Positions 52,147-61,908 of a DNA stretch of 64,000 bases are shown here, in pieces. The notes beneath the pieces were generated by a model. It saw only the letters and a list, made by a program, of their open reading frames with translations, was not told the origin of the DNA and searched no databases. Both the position numbers and the translations under genes were made by a program. Every line of letters begins with the position of its first letter. Position 1 is the stretch's first letter. Origin of the DNA: Zymomonas mobilis subsp. pomaceae ATCC 29192 (lineage in GTDB: Bacteria; Pseudomonadota; Alphaproteobacteria; Sphingomonadales; Sphingomonadaceae); contig NC_015709.1 of NCBI RefSeq assembly GCF_000218875.1, positions 682,001-746,000 of the forward strand, in the 5' to 3' direction.

Positions 52147-53946
52147 ATGGTTTTCAATCGCCCTCCGAAATCCGGCAAAGGCCGGCCCCATTCTTCTTCC
52201 CGTCCTGATCGCGGAAAAACGGGTTCAGAAAATAAAAGAACTTTATCAGCAAAAACACCGAATAAAACGGGTCGGGTATTTTCTAAAAATGCTCCTCATA
52301 AAGGGTATAAATCCCCTGACAAACCTTATGGTCGTCCAACGCGGAATCCTTCTGAATCCTACACAGAAGGGCGTCGGGAAAATCGTAATTTTCATAAGAA
52401 TGCCGAAAGTCACCCTTCAGATAGAGTAAGCGATAGAGGCGATTTTCAAAGAGACGGGGGTAGTTCTCGACCTAGATCTTTTGCGGATGCAAACCGAAGC
52501 CATAAAAACGAATATGCTCGGGGTAACAGCGCCCATTATTCTTTGAAGAATGCCCGAAATGACAGCAGGGATGACCGGAGAAGAGGGGATAAACCCGCAT
52601 CTCGGGAAGATCGTGATTATCGGGATTCGGCTTCACGGAATAAATATTCCCGCAGTGGTAATCCGCAGGACAGGAATACGCGGCGTGATAACGGCTATGC
52701 TGCCTCGCAACAGCCGACAGATCAACGTCGCCCTTCCTTTCGAGACAAGGATAACCGTCAAGGAGGCTATGCCGCCGATCGGCGATCACCGCGTTTTTCC
52801 AATCAAGAAAGATCAGAGAGCTTTCGTGATCGGCCTCGCCGTTTTGAAGAAAATAATCGCTTTGATCGGGATAGAGAACCTCTTGGAGAAAGGCCCCGCT
52901 ATAGCCAAGGCCGTGATAGGACGGGTTCTGATCGGAACAATTTTTCACCACGGGATAGAAATTTTCGCGCACAGCCGCCTCGTGATCGTGAAGCTTCGAG
53001 CTATGGCGAACCGCATCGTTACAAGGCTGAACGACCAGAAGGTTATCGCAATTATGACCGAAGCCGCGATAATCGGTCACAGGATAGCGAAAGACGTTTC
53101 GGTAGTGATAGACCGCGCAATCGCAATTTAGCGGTCAATCCTTCCTATTCACCTGATGCCCGCCCTTTCAAAAAACGGGGCAATACCGAACCCGCTTCTG
53201 CGCGAAAGCCACGCGAAAATGGACCGCAACGTATTGCTAAATTGCTATCCCGTGCGGGTATCGCTAGCCGCCGCACCGTTGAAAGAATGATCGAAGAAGG
53301 TCGGATCGCGCTTGATGGTGTTAAGATAGAGACCCCCGCTACTTTAATGACGTCCCTGACAGGGGTGACCGTTGATGGCAAATCTGTCAGCGCCCCGACA
53401 ACGACCCGATTGTTTTGTTATCATAAAGCAACGGGGCTTTTGACTACAGAAAGAGATCCCGAAGGCCGTCCGACGATATATGACAGCCTTCCGCCTGATT
53501 TACCACGGGTAATGCCGGTGGGGCGCTTGGATATGAACACGGAAGGCTTGTTATTATTGACAACCAATGGGGGCTTTAAACGAGCGTTAGAATTACCGGC
53601 TACCCACATTGAGCGTTGTTATCGGGCGCGCGTTTTTGGCGATGTATCACAAGATCAGCTAGAAGAACTGATTGAAGGGGTAACGATTGATGGTGTTCAG
53701 TATGGTTCTATTGATGCCAATTTAGAACGCCGGACAGGCCGTAACGGTTGGGTAGAATTAAAATTGCATGAAGGCCGTAACCGTGAAGTACGGCGTGTAT
53801 TAGGCTATCTGGGTTTACAGGTATCCCGCCTAATTCGTATCAGCTATGGCCCGTTTATGCTGGGTGACCTACCTGTCGGGGCGATCGAAGAAGTAGATGC
53901 CGGAAGCTTGATTGCTTTTCAGGCAAGCTTACCCGAAAAATCTTAA
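52147..53946 (+). CDS. RluB/RsuA-family pseudouridine synthase with long Arg-rich N-terminal tail
   Basis: The enzyme makes pseudouridine in rRNA. Residues from about 360 on form the known part: an S4 RNA-binding domain (RIAKLLSRAGIASRRTVERM), then the catalytic domain with GRLDMNTEGLLLLTTNGGF, Asp462 being the catalytic aspartate, and GRNREVRRVLGYLGLQVSRL. The first 355 residues are highly charged, mostly Arg, Asp, Ser, Asn and Gly with RD, DR and RN dipeptides, and surely disordered. Many alphaproteobacterial RluB proteins have basic tails, but this one exceeds the enzyme itself. rsmD follows after 14 bases, joining two rRNA-modifying enzymes. Confidence 0.92.
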   Translation: MVFNRPPKSGKGRPHSSSRPDRGKTGSENKRTLSAKTPNKTGRVFSKNAPHKGYKSPDKPYGRPTRNPSESYTEGRRENRNFHKNAESHPSDRVSDRGDFQRDGGSSRPRSFADANRSHKNEYARGNSAHYSLKNARNDSRDDRRRGDKPASREDRDYRDSASRNKYSRSGNPQDRNTRRDNGYAASQQPTDQRRPSFRDKDNRQGGYAADRRSPRFSNQERSESFRDRPRRFEENNRFDRDREPLGERPRYSQGRDRTGSDRNNFSPRDRNFRAQPPRDREASSYGEPHRYKAERPEGYRNYDRSRDNRSQDSERRFGSDRPRNRNLAVNPSYSPDARPFKKRGNTEPASARKPRENGPQRIAKLLSRAGIASRRTVERMIEEGRIALDGVKIETPATLMTSLTGVTVDGKSVSAPTTTRLFCYHKATGLLTTERDPEGRPTIYDSLPPDLPRVMPVGRLDMNTEGLLLLTTNGGFKRALELPATHIERCYRARVFGDVSQDQLEELIEGVTIDGVQYGSIDANLERRTGRNGWVELKLHEGRNREVRRVLGYLGLQVSRLIRISYGPFMLGDLPVGAIEEVDAGSLIAFQASLPEKS

Positions 53947-53960
53947 AGGATAAGCCTAAG

Positions 53961-54512
53961 ATGAGGATTATTGCCGGAAAATGGCGTGGCCGGATGTTAA
54001 AAACGCCGAAAAGCGATGTAACCCGTCCAACGAGTGATCGTGCACGTGAAGCCCTGTTTTCAATGCTTGAAAGCCGGATGGGCAGTTTGGAAGACTTACG
54101 GGTAGCGGATATTTTTGCTGGGACGGGGGCGCTGGGCTTGGAAAGCCTGTCCCGAGGGGCGGCCTTTAGTGCCTTCGTCGAACAGGATCAAGACGCCTGC
54201 AAAATATTGCAGGCGAATATTGATATGCTGAAAGCGAAGGGTGAAACGCAAGTTTTCGCACAGCCCGTCTCTACCCTTTCCCCTGCCCGTCAGGCTTTTG
54301 ATCTTTTGCTGTTTGATCCGCCTTATAATAGCGGCGGCGGTGGCGCGTTATTAGAAAAATTAACCCGCCTTGGCTGGGCTTCTCCTTCGGCATGGGCCAG
54401 CATTGAAACAGCACGAAAGGAAACAACCTCTGCCGGTGGGTGGGCCGTAGAAGCCGAACGCACTTATGGTAAATCGCGGATTACTTTATTACGTCGCCTT
54501 GCTGAGGGATAA
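53961..54512 (+). CDS. rsmD: 16S rRNA (guanine966-N2)-methyltransferase RsmD
   Basis: RsmD methylates G966 of 16S rRNA. The 183-residue protein begins MRIIAGKWRGRMLKTP, has TRPTSDRAREALFSMLE, the SAM-binding VADIFAGTGALGLESLSRGA and the catalytic motif LLFDPPYNS. Length is typical. AAAGGATAAGCC precedes the start. It is joined to the pseudouridine synthase gene upstream. Confidence 0.96.
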   Translation: MRIIAGKWRGRMLKTPKSDVTRPTSDRAREALFSMLESRMGSLEDLRVADIFAGTGALGLESLSRGAAFSAFVEQDQDACKILQANIDMLKAKGETQVFAQPVSTLSPARQAFDLLLFDPPYNSGGGGALLEKLTRLGWASPSAWASIETARKETTSAGGWAVEAERTYGKSRITLLRRLAEG

Positions 54513-54574
54513 TTTTTCCATCAAAACAGACGGGGCTACTTGCCCCCTTTGTTATTGCTGTTTACCTTAAAGCG

Positions 54575-56908
54575 GTGACTGACTCTTTAGACTTTTCGCC
54601 TTTTTCTGAAAATTTTCCAGAAGAACCGGCCTATCTTACGCGTCTCAACCCTGAACAAAAAGAGGTTGTAGAAACTACAGAAGGGCCGGTTCTCGTACTG
54701 GCTGGGGCTGGCACGGGGAAAACCGCTGCTTTAACGGCGCGATTAGCGCATCTTATCGACCGTTTGAAAGCGTGGCCTTCCCAGATATTGGCGGTGACTT
54801 TTACGAATAAAGCTGCCAGTGAAATGCGCCAACGGGTAGGCGAATTATTGGGCAATCATGCAGAAGCTATGCCTTGGCTGGGCACCTTTCACGCGATTGC
54901 TGCCAAAATGTTGCGACGACATGCTGAATTAGTCGGACTCAATTCTAATTTCACTATTATTGATACCGATGACCAAATCCGTCTCCTAAAACAGCTCATT
55001 CAAGCCCAAGATATTGATGAAAAACAATGGCCAGCCAGACAACTGGCCGGTATTATTGATCGTTGGAAAAATCGTGGCCTCACCCCCGATAAAGTCTTTG
55101 GTAAAGAATCCGATAGCTTTGCTGATGGTCAGGGATGTCAGCTTTATAAAGCCTATCAACAGCGATTATTAAGCATCAACGCCTGTGATTTTGGTGATCT
55201 TTTGCTCCACATGTTGGTTATCTTCACCCAACATCAAGAGGTGTTGAGCGATTACCAAGAGCGTTTCCGCTATATTATGGTCGATGAATATCAGGATACT
55301 AATCAGGCACAATATTTATGGCTTCGCCTACTGGCACAAAAAAGACAAAATATCTGTTGCGTCGGTGATGATGATCAGTCGATCTATAGTTGGCGTGGTG
55401 CAGAAGTTGCCAATATTTTACGCTTTGAAGAGGATTTCACAGGGGCAAAAATCATCCGTCTTGAGCACAATTATCGCTCGACACCGCATATTTTGGCCGC
55501 TGCTTCTGGTTTAATTGCCCACAATAACAGCCGTCTAGGGAAAACCCTGTGGACAGAGCGTCCCCAAGGCGAAAAAGTAAAAGTAGTGGGCGTGTGGGAT
55601 GGCCCAGAAGAAGCCAAAAGGCTGGTAGCCGATATTCAAAGCTTACGCCACAGCCAGACACCCCTTAATTCTATGGCTATTCTGATACGGGCCCAGTTCC
55701 AAACCCGTGAATTTGAAGATGTGTTTGTTGCGAAGAATATTCCCTATCGCATTATTGGCGGCTTCCGCTTTTATGAACGCGCAGAAATACGGGATGCTTT
55801 GGCCTATCTCCGTGTCATTGCACAACCGTCTGATGATCTGGCCTTTGAACGGATTATCAATGTGCCCCGTCGCGGTATCGGCAAAAAGGCAATGGAAAAG
55901 CTTTATTATCGCGCCTTCTCGGATCACATTCCTCTGACGGAAGCCGCCGAAAAGTTGGTATCCGAAAATGCCTTTGGTAGCATTGCAACACGCGCCTTGA
56001 GTCAGTTGTTGACTGATTTTAGCCAATGGCGCGAGGGCTTATCCATTATTGGTCATGCCGATATTACCCGAAAAATGCTGGATGAATCCGGTTATAAAGC
56101 GATGTTGAGGGCCGATGCCGATATTCAATCCGCAGGGCGGTTGGAAAATTTAGTCGAGCTGGCACGCGCTATGGAGGATTACGACGATCTTGGCAGTTTT
56201 CTAGAACATGTCAGCTTGGTGATGGAACATGAAACAGGGCCAATAGACGACAAAGTTACCTTGATGACGATGCATGCGGCCAAAGGGCTTGAATATGATC
56301 ATGTCTTTCTGGCTGGCTGGGAAGAAGGCGTATTTCCTTCGCAGCGTTCTTTGGATGAAGGCGGCTTGCAAAGCTTGGAGGAAGAACGACGGCTTGCCTA
56401 TGTCGGAATCACACGGGCTAAAAAATTCTGCACTATTTTTCATGCGGCTAATCGGCGGATATATGGTCAGTGGATGTCCTCGTCTCCTTCCCGTTTTATT
56501 ACAGAACTACCTGAACAGCATATTTCGCAAAAATCCTTGTCAAATAAAAAAACGTCCCCTTCAAGCTGGCGCGATGTCTGGGCGGCAGACCGTCACAAAA
56601 ATTCGCCGACATCAATCCCGCCTGTTTTTACCTCTCGTAAAAAAGATGAATCATCGCCTTGGCAATTAGCTAGCCATCGAGGCCCAGGATGGGCGCGGGC
56701 GCAAAAAGTCGCCCCTGCCCCGCTTTCTTCTCCCCGACCTATTCGGAAAGAAGCCACAGCCATTTATCATCGAGGCGATAAGGTTACCCATCCAAAATTT
56801 GGACAAGGTACGATTGAGAATATAGAAAGCGACAAACTTACTATTCGTTTCCATGATGAAGAAGCTGGTATCAGAAAGCTGTTAAACCGTTTTGTAACAC
56901 CCGCTTAA
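54575..56908 (+). CDS. UvrD/PcrA-type superfamily 1 DNA helicase
   Basis: The 777-residue protein is a 3'-5' SF1A helicase acting in repair and replication restart. Motifs in order: Q motif LNPEQKEVVE, Walker A GAGTGKT at residues 44-50, TFTNKAASEMRQRV, motif II VDEYQDTNQAQ, motif III GDDDQSIYSWRGA, motif IV region LEHNYRST, motif V TMHAAKGLEYDHVFLAGWEE and motif VI ERRLAYVGITRAKK. The C-terminal tail has the PcrA-type YHRGDKVTHPKFGQGTI Tudor-like segment. The start is GTG. UvrD versus PcrA naming is open. Confidence 0.95.
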   Translation: MTDSLDFSPFSENFPEEPAYLTRLNPEQKEVVETTEGPVLVLAGAGTGKTAALTARLAHLIDRLKAWPSQILAVTFTNKAASEMRQRVGELLGNHAEAMPWLGTFHAIAAKMLRRHAELVGLNSNFTIIDTDDQIRLLKQLIQAQDIDEKQWPARQLAGIIDRWKNRGLTPDKVFGKESDSFADGQGCQLYKAYQQRLLSINACDFGDLLLHMLVIFTQHQEVLSDYQERFRYIMVDEYQDTNQAQYLWLRLLAQKRQNICCVGDDDQSIYSWRGAEVANILRFEEDFTGAKIIRLEHNYRSTPHILAAASGLIAHNNSRLGKTLWTERPQGEKVKVVGVWDGPEEAKRLVADIQSLRHSQTPLNSMAILIRAQFQTREFEDVFVAKNIPYRIIGGFRFYERAEIRDALAYLRVIAQPSDDLAFERIINVPRRGIGKKAMEKLYYRAFSDHIPLTEAAEKLVSENAFGSIATRALSQLLTDFSQWREGLSIIGHADITRKMLDESGYKAMLRADADIQSAGRLENLVELARAMEDYDDLGSFLEHVSLVMEHETGPIDDKVTLMTMHAAKGLEYDHVFLAGWEEGVFPSQRSLDEGGLQSLEEERRLAYVGITRAKKFCTIFHAANRRIYGQWMSSSPSRFITELPEQHISQKSLSNKKTSPSSWRDVWAADRHKNSPTSIPPVFTSRKKDESSPWQLASHRGPGWARAQKVAPAPLSSPRPIRKEATAIYHRGDKVTHPKFGQGTIENIESDKLTIRFHDEEAGIRKLLNRFVTPA

Positions 56909-56928
56909 CCATTTTATAAAGCGCTCTT

Positions 56929-57576
56929 TTAAACAGCGACAGCATCCAGCAAACTGACTTTTGATAGTTTAGACATCGTCTGTAAATAGGTAGCAACTTC
57001 AAGAGGGTAATGGGCATTCTTTACAATAGAAAAACTGCGTAACTGTGCAAATAAATGAAAATCATCGGTTGATAACTGACCGTTTACCGCATTGGATTCC
57101 TTAATCATGGGCGCTAATTTTTCTAATAATAAATTAAGTTCTTCTACCAAACTTTCACTTTTCCCCAAACATTCATTGAATGGGCCTGTCAGTGCCTCTT
57201 TTTTACAAAGAAAATAAGCTCTTGCTCCTGTCGTCGCAAAATCTTTAAGCGGGGCACAGGCGACTCTTGGCATAATGAGCGGCGCAGAAAGCGGCATCAC
57301 TTCTTTTAGCCAAGCAGCAATTTCAGGCGAGGTTGGCCCCACAACAATCGGTTGGTTTTGTTTATCAACATGGGCGACAATATCCATACTTTCGCCCATA
57401 AAATGACCCTCTTCTTCTAAAATAGGAAGTGTTTTTTTCCCAACCATCCGGATAGGATCAGCTTCATTATCATTAAGCAAGATAACTTTTTCGAAAGCTA
57501 TGTTTTTCAATCCGAAAATCATGCGGGCTTTGACACAAAAAGGGCAATGCTCATATACATATAACTTGGGCGTCAT
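56929..57576 (-). CDS. grxB: Glutaredoxin 2 (GrxB)
   Basis: Grx2 is a GST-like, glutathione-dependent disulfide reductase. From the ATG preceded by AAAGGG the product is 215 residues, the same length as E. coli Grx2; the frame is open eight codons upstream. The active site is Cys11-Pro-Phe-Cys14 in YEHCPFCVKARMIFG, followed by VGKKTLPILEEEGHFMGES for glutathione binding and a helical C-terminal domain. It converges on the helicase gene with a 20-base gap. Confidence 0.93.
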   Translation of the reverse strand: MTPKLYVYEHCPFCVKARMIFGLKNIAFEKVILLNDNEADPIRMVGKKTLPILEEEGHFMGESMDIVAHVDKQNQPIVVGPTSPEIAAWLKEVMPLSAPLIMPRVACAPLKDFATTGARAYFLCKKEALTGPFNECLGKSESLVEELNLLLEKLAPMIKESNAVNGQLSTDDFHLFAQLRSFSIVKNAHYPLEVATYLQTMSKLSKVSLLDAVAV

Positions 57577-57901
57577 CAAAATACCCTTTCTTATAATCAT
57601 CTTTGACTATTTACGAATAGGAAACCTATAGGTTTCAATCATAGAGAAAATACCGGACAGAGAAATAAGGGTTACATCCAATTACAACCCAAGCGCATAC
57701 GCTTCTTTTGTTTCACTTTTTATTTTAAGTTTTTTGAAATAAAAATATCTAAAATACAAAAAATATTTCAAAATTATTTTGAATAATAATAGTATTTTTA
57801 GTCAAAATTCTTAAAAAATTATAAATTATTATTAATATTATCTATTAAATCATAATAATTATATCCATCATTATTATGATTATATTTTAATCGCATATAA
57901 T
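57577..57901. other. Very AT-rich gap with a 12-bp inverted repeat
   Basis: No gene is visible. The half next to the ABC transporter is over 80 percent A/T. AATCATAATAAT (57848-57859) and ATTATTATGATT (57870-57881) form a perfect 12-bp hairpin with a ten-base loop, 20 bases beyond the ATPase stop on the minus strand, and may end that transcript. The half next to grxB must hold its promoter. Confidence 0.5.
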
Positions 57902-59221
57902 TTAGCTTGGATTTTCAAGTGTAAATAGATCAGCTTCTTCATCATAGGCAAAGTATTCTGCATAGCGAGCCATGCTCGTCACTGCTTTTACCGTATCATT
58001 AGCGGCTTCTTCGGACATATGATCCTGTAACTCATCCCGAAAACGTTGCGCAGCGGCTTTATGACTTGGTCTTTCATCTAATACACAACGGATATGGGCA
58101 GCAAGCGGCACATAAGCTGCCAATTGTTGAGAAAAGAGATGTTTGCGATCGTCAACTTCGCTTTCAACAAAACGCTGTCCTAAGGGCGTTAAGCGAATAT
58201 CGCCACCTTCCATTTCAGCAAATCGTAAAAGTTGTAACGTTTCTGCAACAGGAAAAAGATCATCAATTTCAAGCCGCAGATTGGCGGCAAGCGGTGGAAG
58301 ATCGGCTTTACCATTATAGGGTTCTGCCGCAACGGTCTCTATAAGACCGGCCAGTTCATTGACTGAAACTTTGGGAAGGACAATCGCAATACCATTACCC
58401 AAAAACGGTTCAGAAGGCACAGGTGTGATTGTCCCCGTCTTGACCGTCATTCTAGCGTAAATATCTTCTACAATTTCGCGGAAAGCCGGATCAAGTCGGT
58501 TACGGGGTTGTGGTAATTCAACATGAATTTCACCGATAACATGACCGGGGTTAGAGCCAAAAATAAGAATATGGTCGCACATCAGCACGGCATCTTCGAT
58601 ATTATGCGTGACCATCAGGATAGATTCTATCGGCATCCGTCCTTCTGACCATAGATCGAGTAAGTCCGTACGCAGCGTTTCTGATGTCAAAACATCCAGA
58701 GCTGAAAAAGGCTCATCCATCAAAAGAAGTTTCGGATGAATGACCAGCGCCCTTGCCAAGCCGACCCGTTGACGCATACCGCCCGATAATTCCTTAGGAT
58801 AGGCACTTTCATATCCATCAAGGCCAATAAGATCGATTGCAGCCAAAGCTTTCTGCCGTCGTTCTGCTGGCTTTACCCCACGGGCTTCAAGCCCTAATTC
58901 AACATTTTCGAGAACGGTTAACCATGGGAAAAGCGCAAAGCTTTGAAAAACAACCGCCACTTCGGAAGAAGTGCCCGAAATCAATCTTCCCTGAAAGGTA
59001 ATGGTACCCTGACTAGGTTGAATAAGACCGGCAATAGCCCGTAACAAGGTTGATTTACCCGATCCCGAACGCCCTAACAAACCGACAATTTCGCCGGTAT
59101 GGAGATCCATATTTACATTATCGAGTACGACTAGTGACCCAGAGGCCCCATTATCATAAGTCTGGCATACACCTTGTACAGAAACCAAAGGCGGATTCTT
59201 GACGGAGACAAGATCATCCAT
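57902..59221 (-). CDS. ABC transporter ATPase (nitrate/sulfonate/taurine type) with C-terminal accessory domain
   Basis: The 439-residue protein starts at the ATG with GGAGAG six bases upstream; the frame is open from a TTG six codons earlier. Residues 1-250 are a full ABC domain: Walker A GLLGRSGSGKSTLL, Q-loop FQSFALFPWLTV, signature LSGGMRQRVGLARAL, Walker B LLLMDEPFSALD and a His in VTHNIEDA, as in SsuB/TauB/NrtD. The last 170 residues form an accessory domain (LPPLAANLRLEIDDLFPVAE, with LTPLGQRFVE) found on a subgroup of these ATPases. The permease gene lies 23 bases upstream. The substrate is unknown. Confidence 0.88.
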   Translation of the reverse strand: MDDLVSVKNPPLVSVQGVCQTYDNGASGSLVVLDNVNMDLHTGEIVGLLGRSGSGKSTLLRAIAGLIQPSQGTITFQGRLISGTSSEVAVVFQSFALFPWLTVLENVELGLEARGVKPAERRQKALAAIDLIGLDGYESAYPKELSGGMRQRVGLARALVIHPKLLLMDEPFSALDVLTSETLRTDLLDLWSEGRMPIESILMVTHNIEDAVLMCDHILIFGSNPGHVIGEIHVELPQPRNRLDPAFREIVEDIYARMTVKTGTITPVPSEPFLGNGIAIVLPKVSVNELAGLIETVAAEPYNGKADLPPLAANLRLEIDDLFPVAETLQLLRFAEMEGGDIRLTPLGQRFVESEVDDRKHLFSQQLAAYVPLAAHIRCVLDERPSHKAAAQRFRDELQDHMSEEAANDTVKAVTSMARYAEYFAYDEEADLFTLENPS

Positions 59222-59244
59222 AGATAACTCTCCAAACAATAAAG

Positions 59245-60999
59245 TCAGTTAAGACGCACGCGACGTTCTGCAAAAACATAGAGCGGTCGCCAAAGAATAC
59301 GGTTAAATAAAGTCACGAAAAAGGCCATCACGATAATACCCAGTACAACACGCCTGAAATCACCGGCAGTCGTCGCATTGGCAATATAAGCGCCTAGTCC
59401 GAAAGCTTCGAGTTTCGTACTACCCCAGCTGGCTACTTCAGCGACAATGCTGGCATTCCATGATCCACCGGTAGCGGTAAGCGCACCGGTAATATAATAA
59501 GGAAAAATACCCGGCAGCATCACTCGCCGCCACCATGTCCAAGATCGGATTTGATAAATTGTCGCGGCCTCTTGCAAGTCAGTGGGAAAATTTGCAGCCC
59601 CTGCAATCACGTTAAATAAAATATACCACTGCGTTCCCAGCACCATTAAAGGCGATAGCCAAATATTGGGATTGGCACCGGTTGCAACAATCGCAATTAC
59701 CACAAAAGGAAAAAGCACATTGGCGGGGAAAGCGGCCAAAAATTGGGCAAGAGGTTGAATGCGTTGGGATAAACTGGGGCGTAATCCAACCCATACCCCA
59801 ATAGGCACCCAAATCAGACTGGCAATAGCGATCAAAACAATAACCCGCAGTAAGGTTACAAAACCACCACTGAAGGCTATCCAAACATCATACCATGAAA
59901 GCGTCTGGCGAAGATAATCGAAAGCAATCCAACTCCCCCAAATGACTCCAGAGAAAACTAGGGCAAGCCAAAGATAATCGATAATCTTGGTCGTATGACT
60001 GGATTGAGAAGCGTTTATCTGCTGCTTGGCAGAATAAAAACGAATAAGCATCAGACGCTGCCCTAACCAGCAAAAAGGCATAGTCAGGCGTTTCATGAGA
60101 CGCGTATGACGAATAATGTCATACACCCATGATTGGGGTTTTTGGCTACTGGCGGTTTGTTCTACACGGAATTTATCTGCCCATGCTATAATAGGCCGGA
60201 ATAATAACTGATTATATAAGACGATAATAATGGCCATCACGGCGACAGCATAGCCGATAGCTGTAAAATTCTTCTCATCAATCGCGAGCGCTAAATAAGA
60301 CCCGATACCCGGCAAGCGTATATCGGTATTGCCAACGGTAATAGCCTCGGACGCTACCACAAAAAACCATCCGCCTGACATCGACATCATCGTATTCCAG
60401 ATAAGCCCTGGTGCAGCAAAAGGCGCTTCCAGTCGCCAAAAACGCTGCCATGCCGAAAGCTTGAAACTACGGCTTACTTCATCAAGATCATTAGGAATAC
60501 TAGTCAGCGATTGATAAAAAGAAAAAGTCATATTCCAGACTTGGCTTGTAAAAATCGCAAAAATCGAAGCGCATTCTGCTCCTAGAAGGCGTCCTGGAAA
60601 AAGCGCCATAAAAAAGGTTACCGTAAAGGTAAGAAAACCCAACACCGGAACCGATTGTAGAATGTCAAGCGCGGGAATAATAACCAATCCAGCACGGCGG
60701 CTTTTGGCGGCAAGGGTTGCCACGAGAAAGGTAAAAACAAGAGAGGCTATAATACCTGCAAACATCCGCAAAGTGGTGCGCAGGGCATATTCAGGCAAGT
60801 GATTAAAATTGAGTGAAATCGGGGTAGTTGATAAGGTTGCAAGGGAACCACGCATATCAACAGTGCCCTGAACAACAAGGGCAATCGCTATACCTAATAA
60901 GGCAAAGGCGACCAGATCATAGGCATTTGGTAGAATCCGACCCCGTGCAAGCGCGGCCACAGCGGTTTGCCCCGATCGGTCATGAGGAAAAAAAACCAT
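59245..60999 (-). CDS. Double-length ABC transporter permease
   Basis: From the ATG with GAGG upstream the product is 584 residues; the frame is open 17 codons further. It contains two complete binding-protein-dependent permease domains in one chain, each with its EAA-type loop: ANDL-like IPNDLDEVSRSFKLSAWQRF in the first half and FPTDLQEAATIYQIRSWTWW in the second, each followed by PG near the membrane. So a single polypeptide may replace the usual dimer. The ATPase gene is directly downstream. No periplasmic binding protein is encoded nearby. Confidence 0.88.
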   Translation of the reverse strand: MVFFPHDRSGQTAVAALARGRILPNAYDLVAFALLGIAIALVVQGTVDMRGSLATLSTTPISLNFNHLPEYALRTTLRMFAGIIASLVFTFLVATLAAKSRRAGLVIIPALDILQSVPVLGFLTFTVTFFMALFPGRLLGAECASIFAIFTSQVWNMTFSFYQSLTSIPNDLDEVSRSFKLSAWQRFWRLEAPFAAPGLIWNTMMSMSGGWFFVVASEAITVGNTDIRLPGIGSYLALAIDEKNFTAIGYAVAVMAIIIVLYNQLLFRPIIAWADKFRVEQTASSQKPQSWVYDIIRHTRLMKRLTMPFCWLGQRLMLIRFYSAKQQINASQSSHTTKIIDYLWLALVFSGVIWGSWIAFDYLRQTLSWYDVWIAFSGGFVTLLRVIVLIAIASLIWVPIGVWVGLRPSLSQRIQPLAQFLAAFPANVLFPFVVIAIVATGANPNIWLSPLMVLGTQWYILFNVIAGAANFPTDLQEAATIYQIRSWTWWRRVMLPGIFPYYITGALTATGGSWNASIVAEVASWGSTKLEAFGLGAYIANATTAGDFRRVVLGIIVMAFFVTLFNRILWRPLYVFAERRVRLN

Positions 61000-61908
61000 A
61001 ATGAACCTCACCGCAAAAAGGCAGAAAGAAATAGAGATTTTCTGCCACAATAAAATAACGCTATTATGACAAGGCGTACAATAATAAGCCTGTTAAAGAA
61101 AAATCTTAGAACTGTCTGCCCGTCTATTTTTGTTGTAGTTGATAGAAAGAAAGTCGTCTGCTTTAGATCACATAGAAAAAAAGTGTTTTCTTACTATGAT
61201 AACCTTTAAGACGTAGTTTTTTACCAGACAGCCCGTCTGTAATAGATAGGTAAAATAAGATTGTGATAAAGCGACACAATATTTATACACATTGATGTAA
61301 CCTCCCGGAAAATTCCATCGGGAGCCAGAAGGCGGGTTAAATAAAACCTATTAAAGATTTAATCAAACTCGTACGGCGGGCTGCGCCGAGAACCGTCCTG
61401 GTTGACTGAGTATATAGTTTCCGAGATAGAAAGTTGACCATCATCGAAAACAAAAAACAGCTATCCTTGACTGGCTTCAAAGTTAAATTATTTCAGAAGC
61501 TTTATTTTATCTGCTCTTTATCAACTGTAGTGTCAAGCAGTGAAGAAATATAACGTTACAATTTTAACATCCACTCTGGTCTAGAGATTAGGTATTTCTC
61601 TAGTAAGACGGTCATGCCCAACTGTGAGAACGTTGTACGCGGCCTTAATCGTAATTATGAAGCACATAACAAAGGCAGCAGATTTATTTTTTCAAAAATT
61701 TTCAAAGTATTTCTGGGATCAGCTGCATATTTCACTATGAATTTCATTTTAGTTTAACGAATTAAGTCTGCTACCCTCTTCCTAAAGGGGAATACTTTTC
61801 GATTATTATTAAAAATTTATTCCATAATTATATATTATATTTTAAAAAATTATTTCATTACTTTATTTTTCGATAAAATGTCAAAAAAATAATCTTTTTA
61901 TTATTGAA
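61000..61908. other. Gap with hairpins and a possible decayed reading frame
   Basis: No intact gene is seen. On the plus strand one frame from about 61341 to 61757 has only two internal stops (near 61408 and 61551) in some 139 codons, with a G/C-rich patch encoding KLVRRAAPRTVLVD, which hints at a worn-down gene. Hairpins: CTCCCG/CGGGAG at 61302-61324 and CAGAC/GTCTG at 61225-61239; the octamer GCCCGTCT occurs at 61118 and 61231. The left half must carry the ABC transporter promoter. Confidence 0.4.

Noticed and set aside
52472-53080. 202-codon minus-strand frame opposite the Arg-rich tail
   Set aside because: It is a mirror of the low-complexity Arg/Asp codons of the real gene; no known motif and no independent support.
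61302-61324. CTCCCG/CGGGAG hairpin as a riboswitch of the ABC operon
   Set aside because: A single short stem without conserved aptamer features; no riboswitch class recognised.
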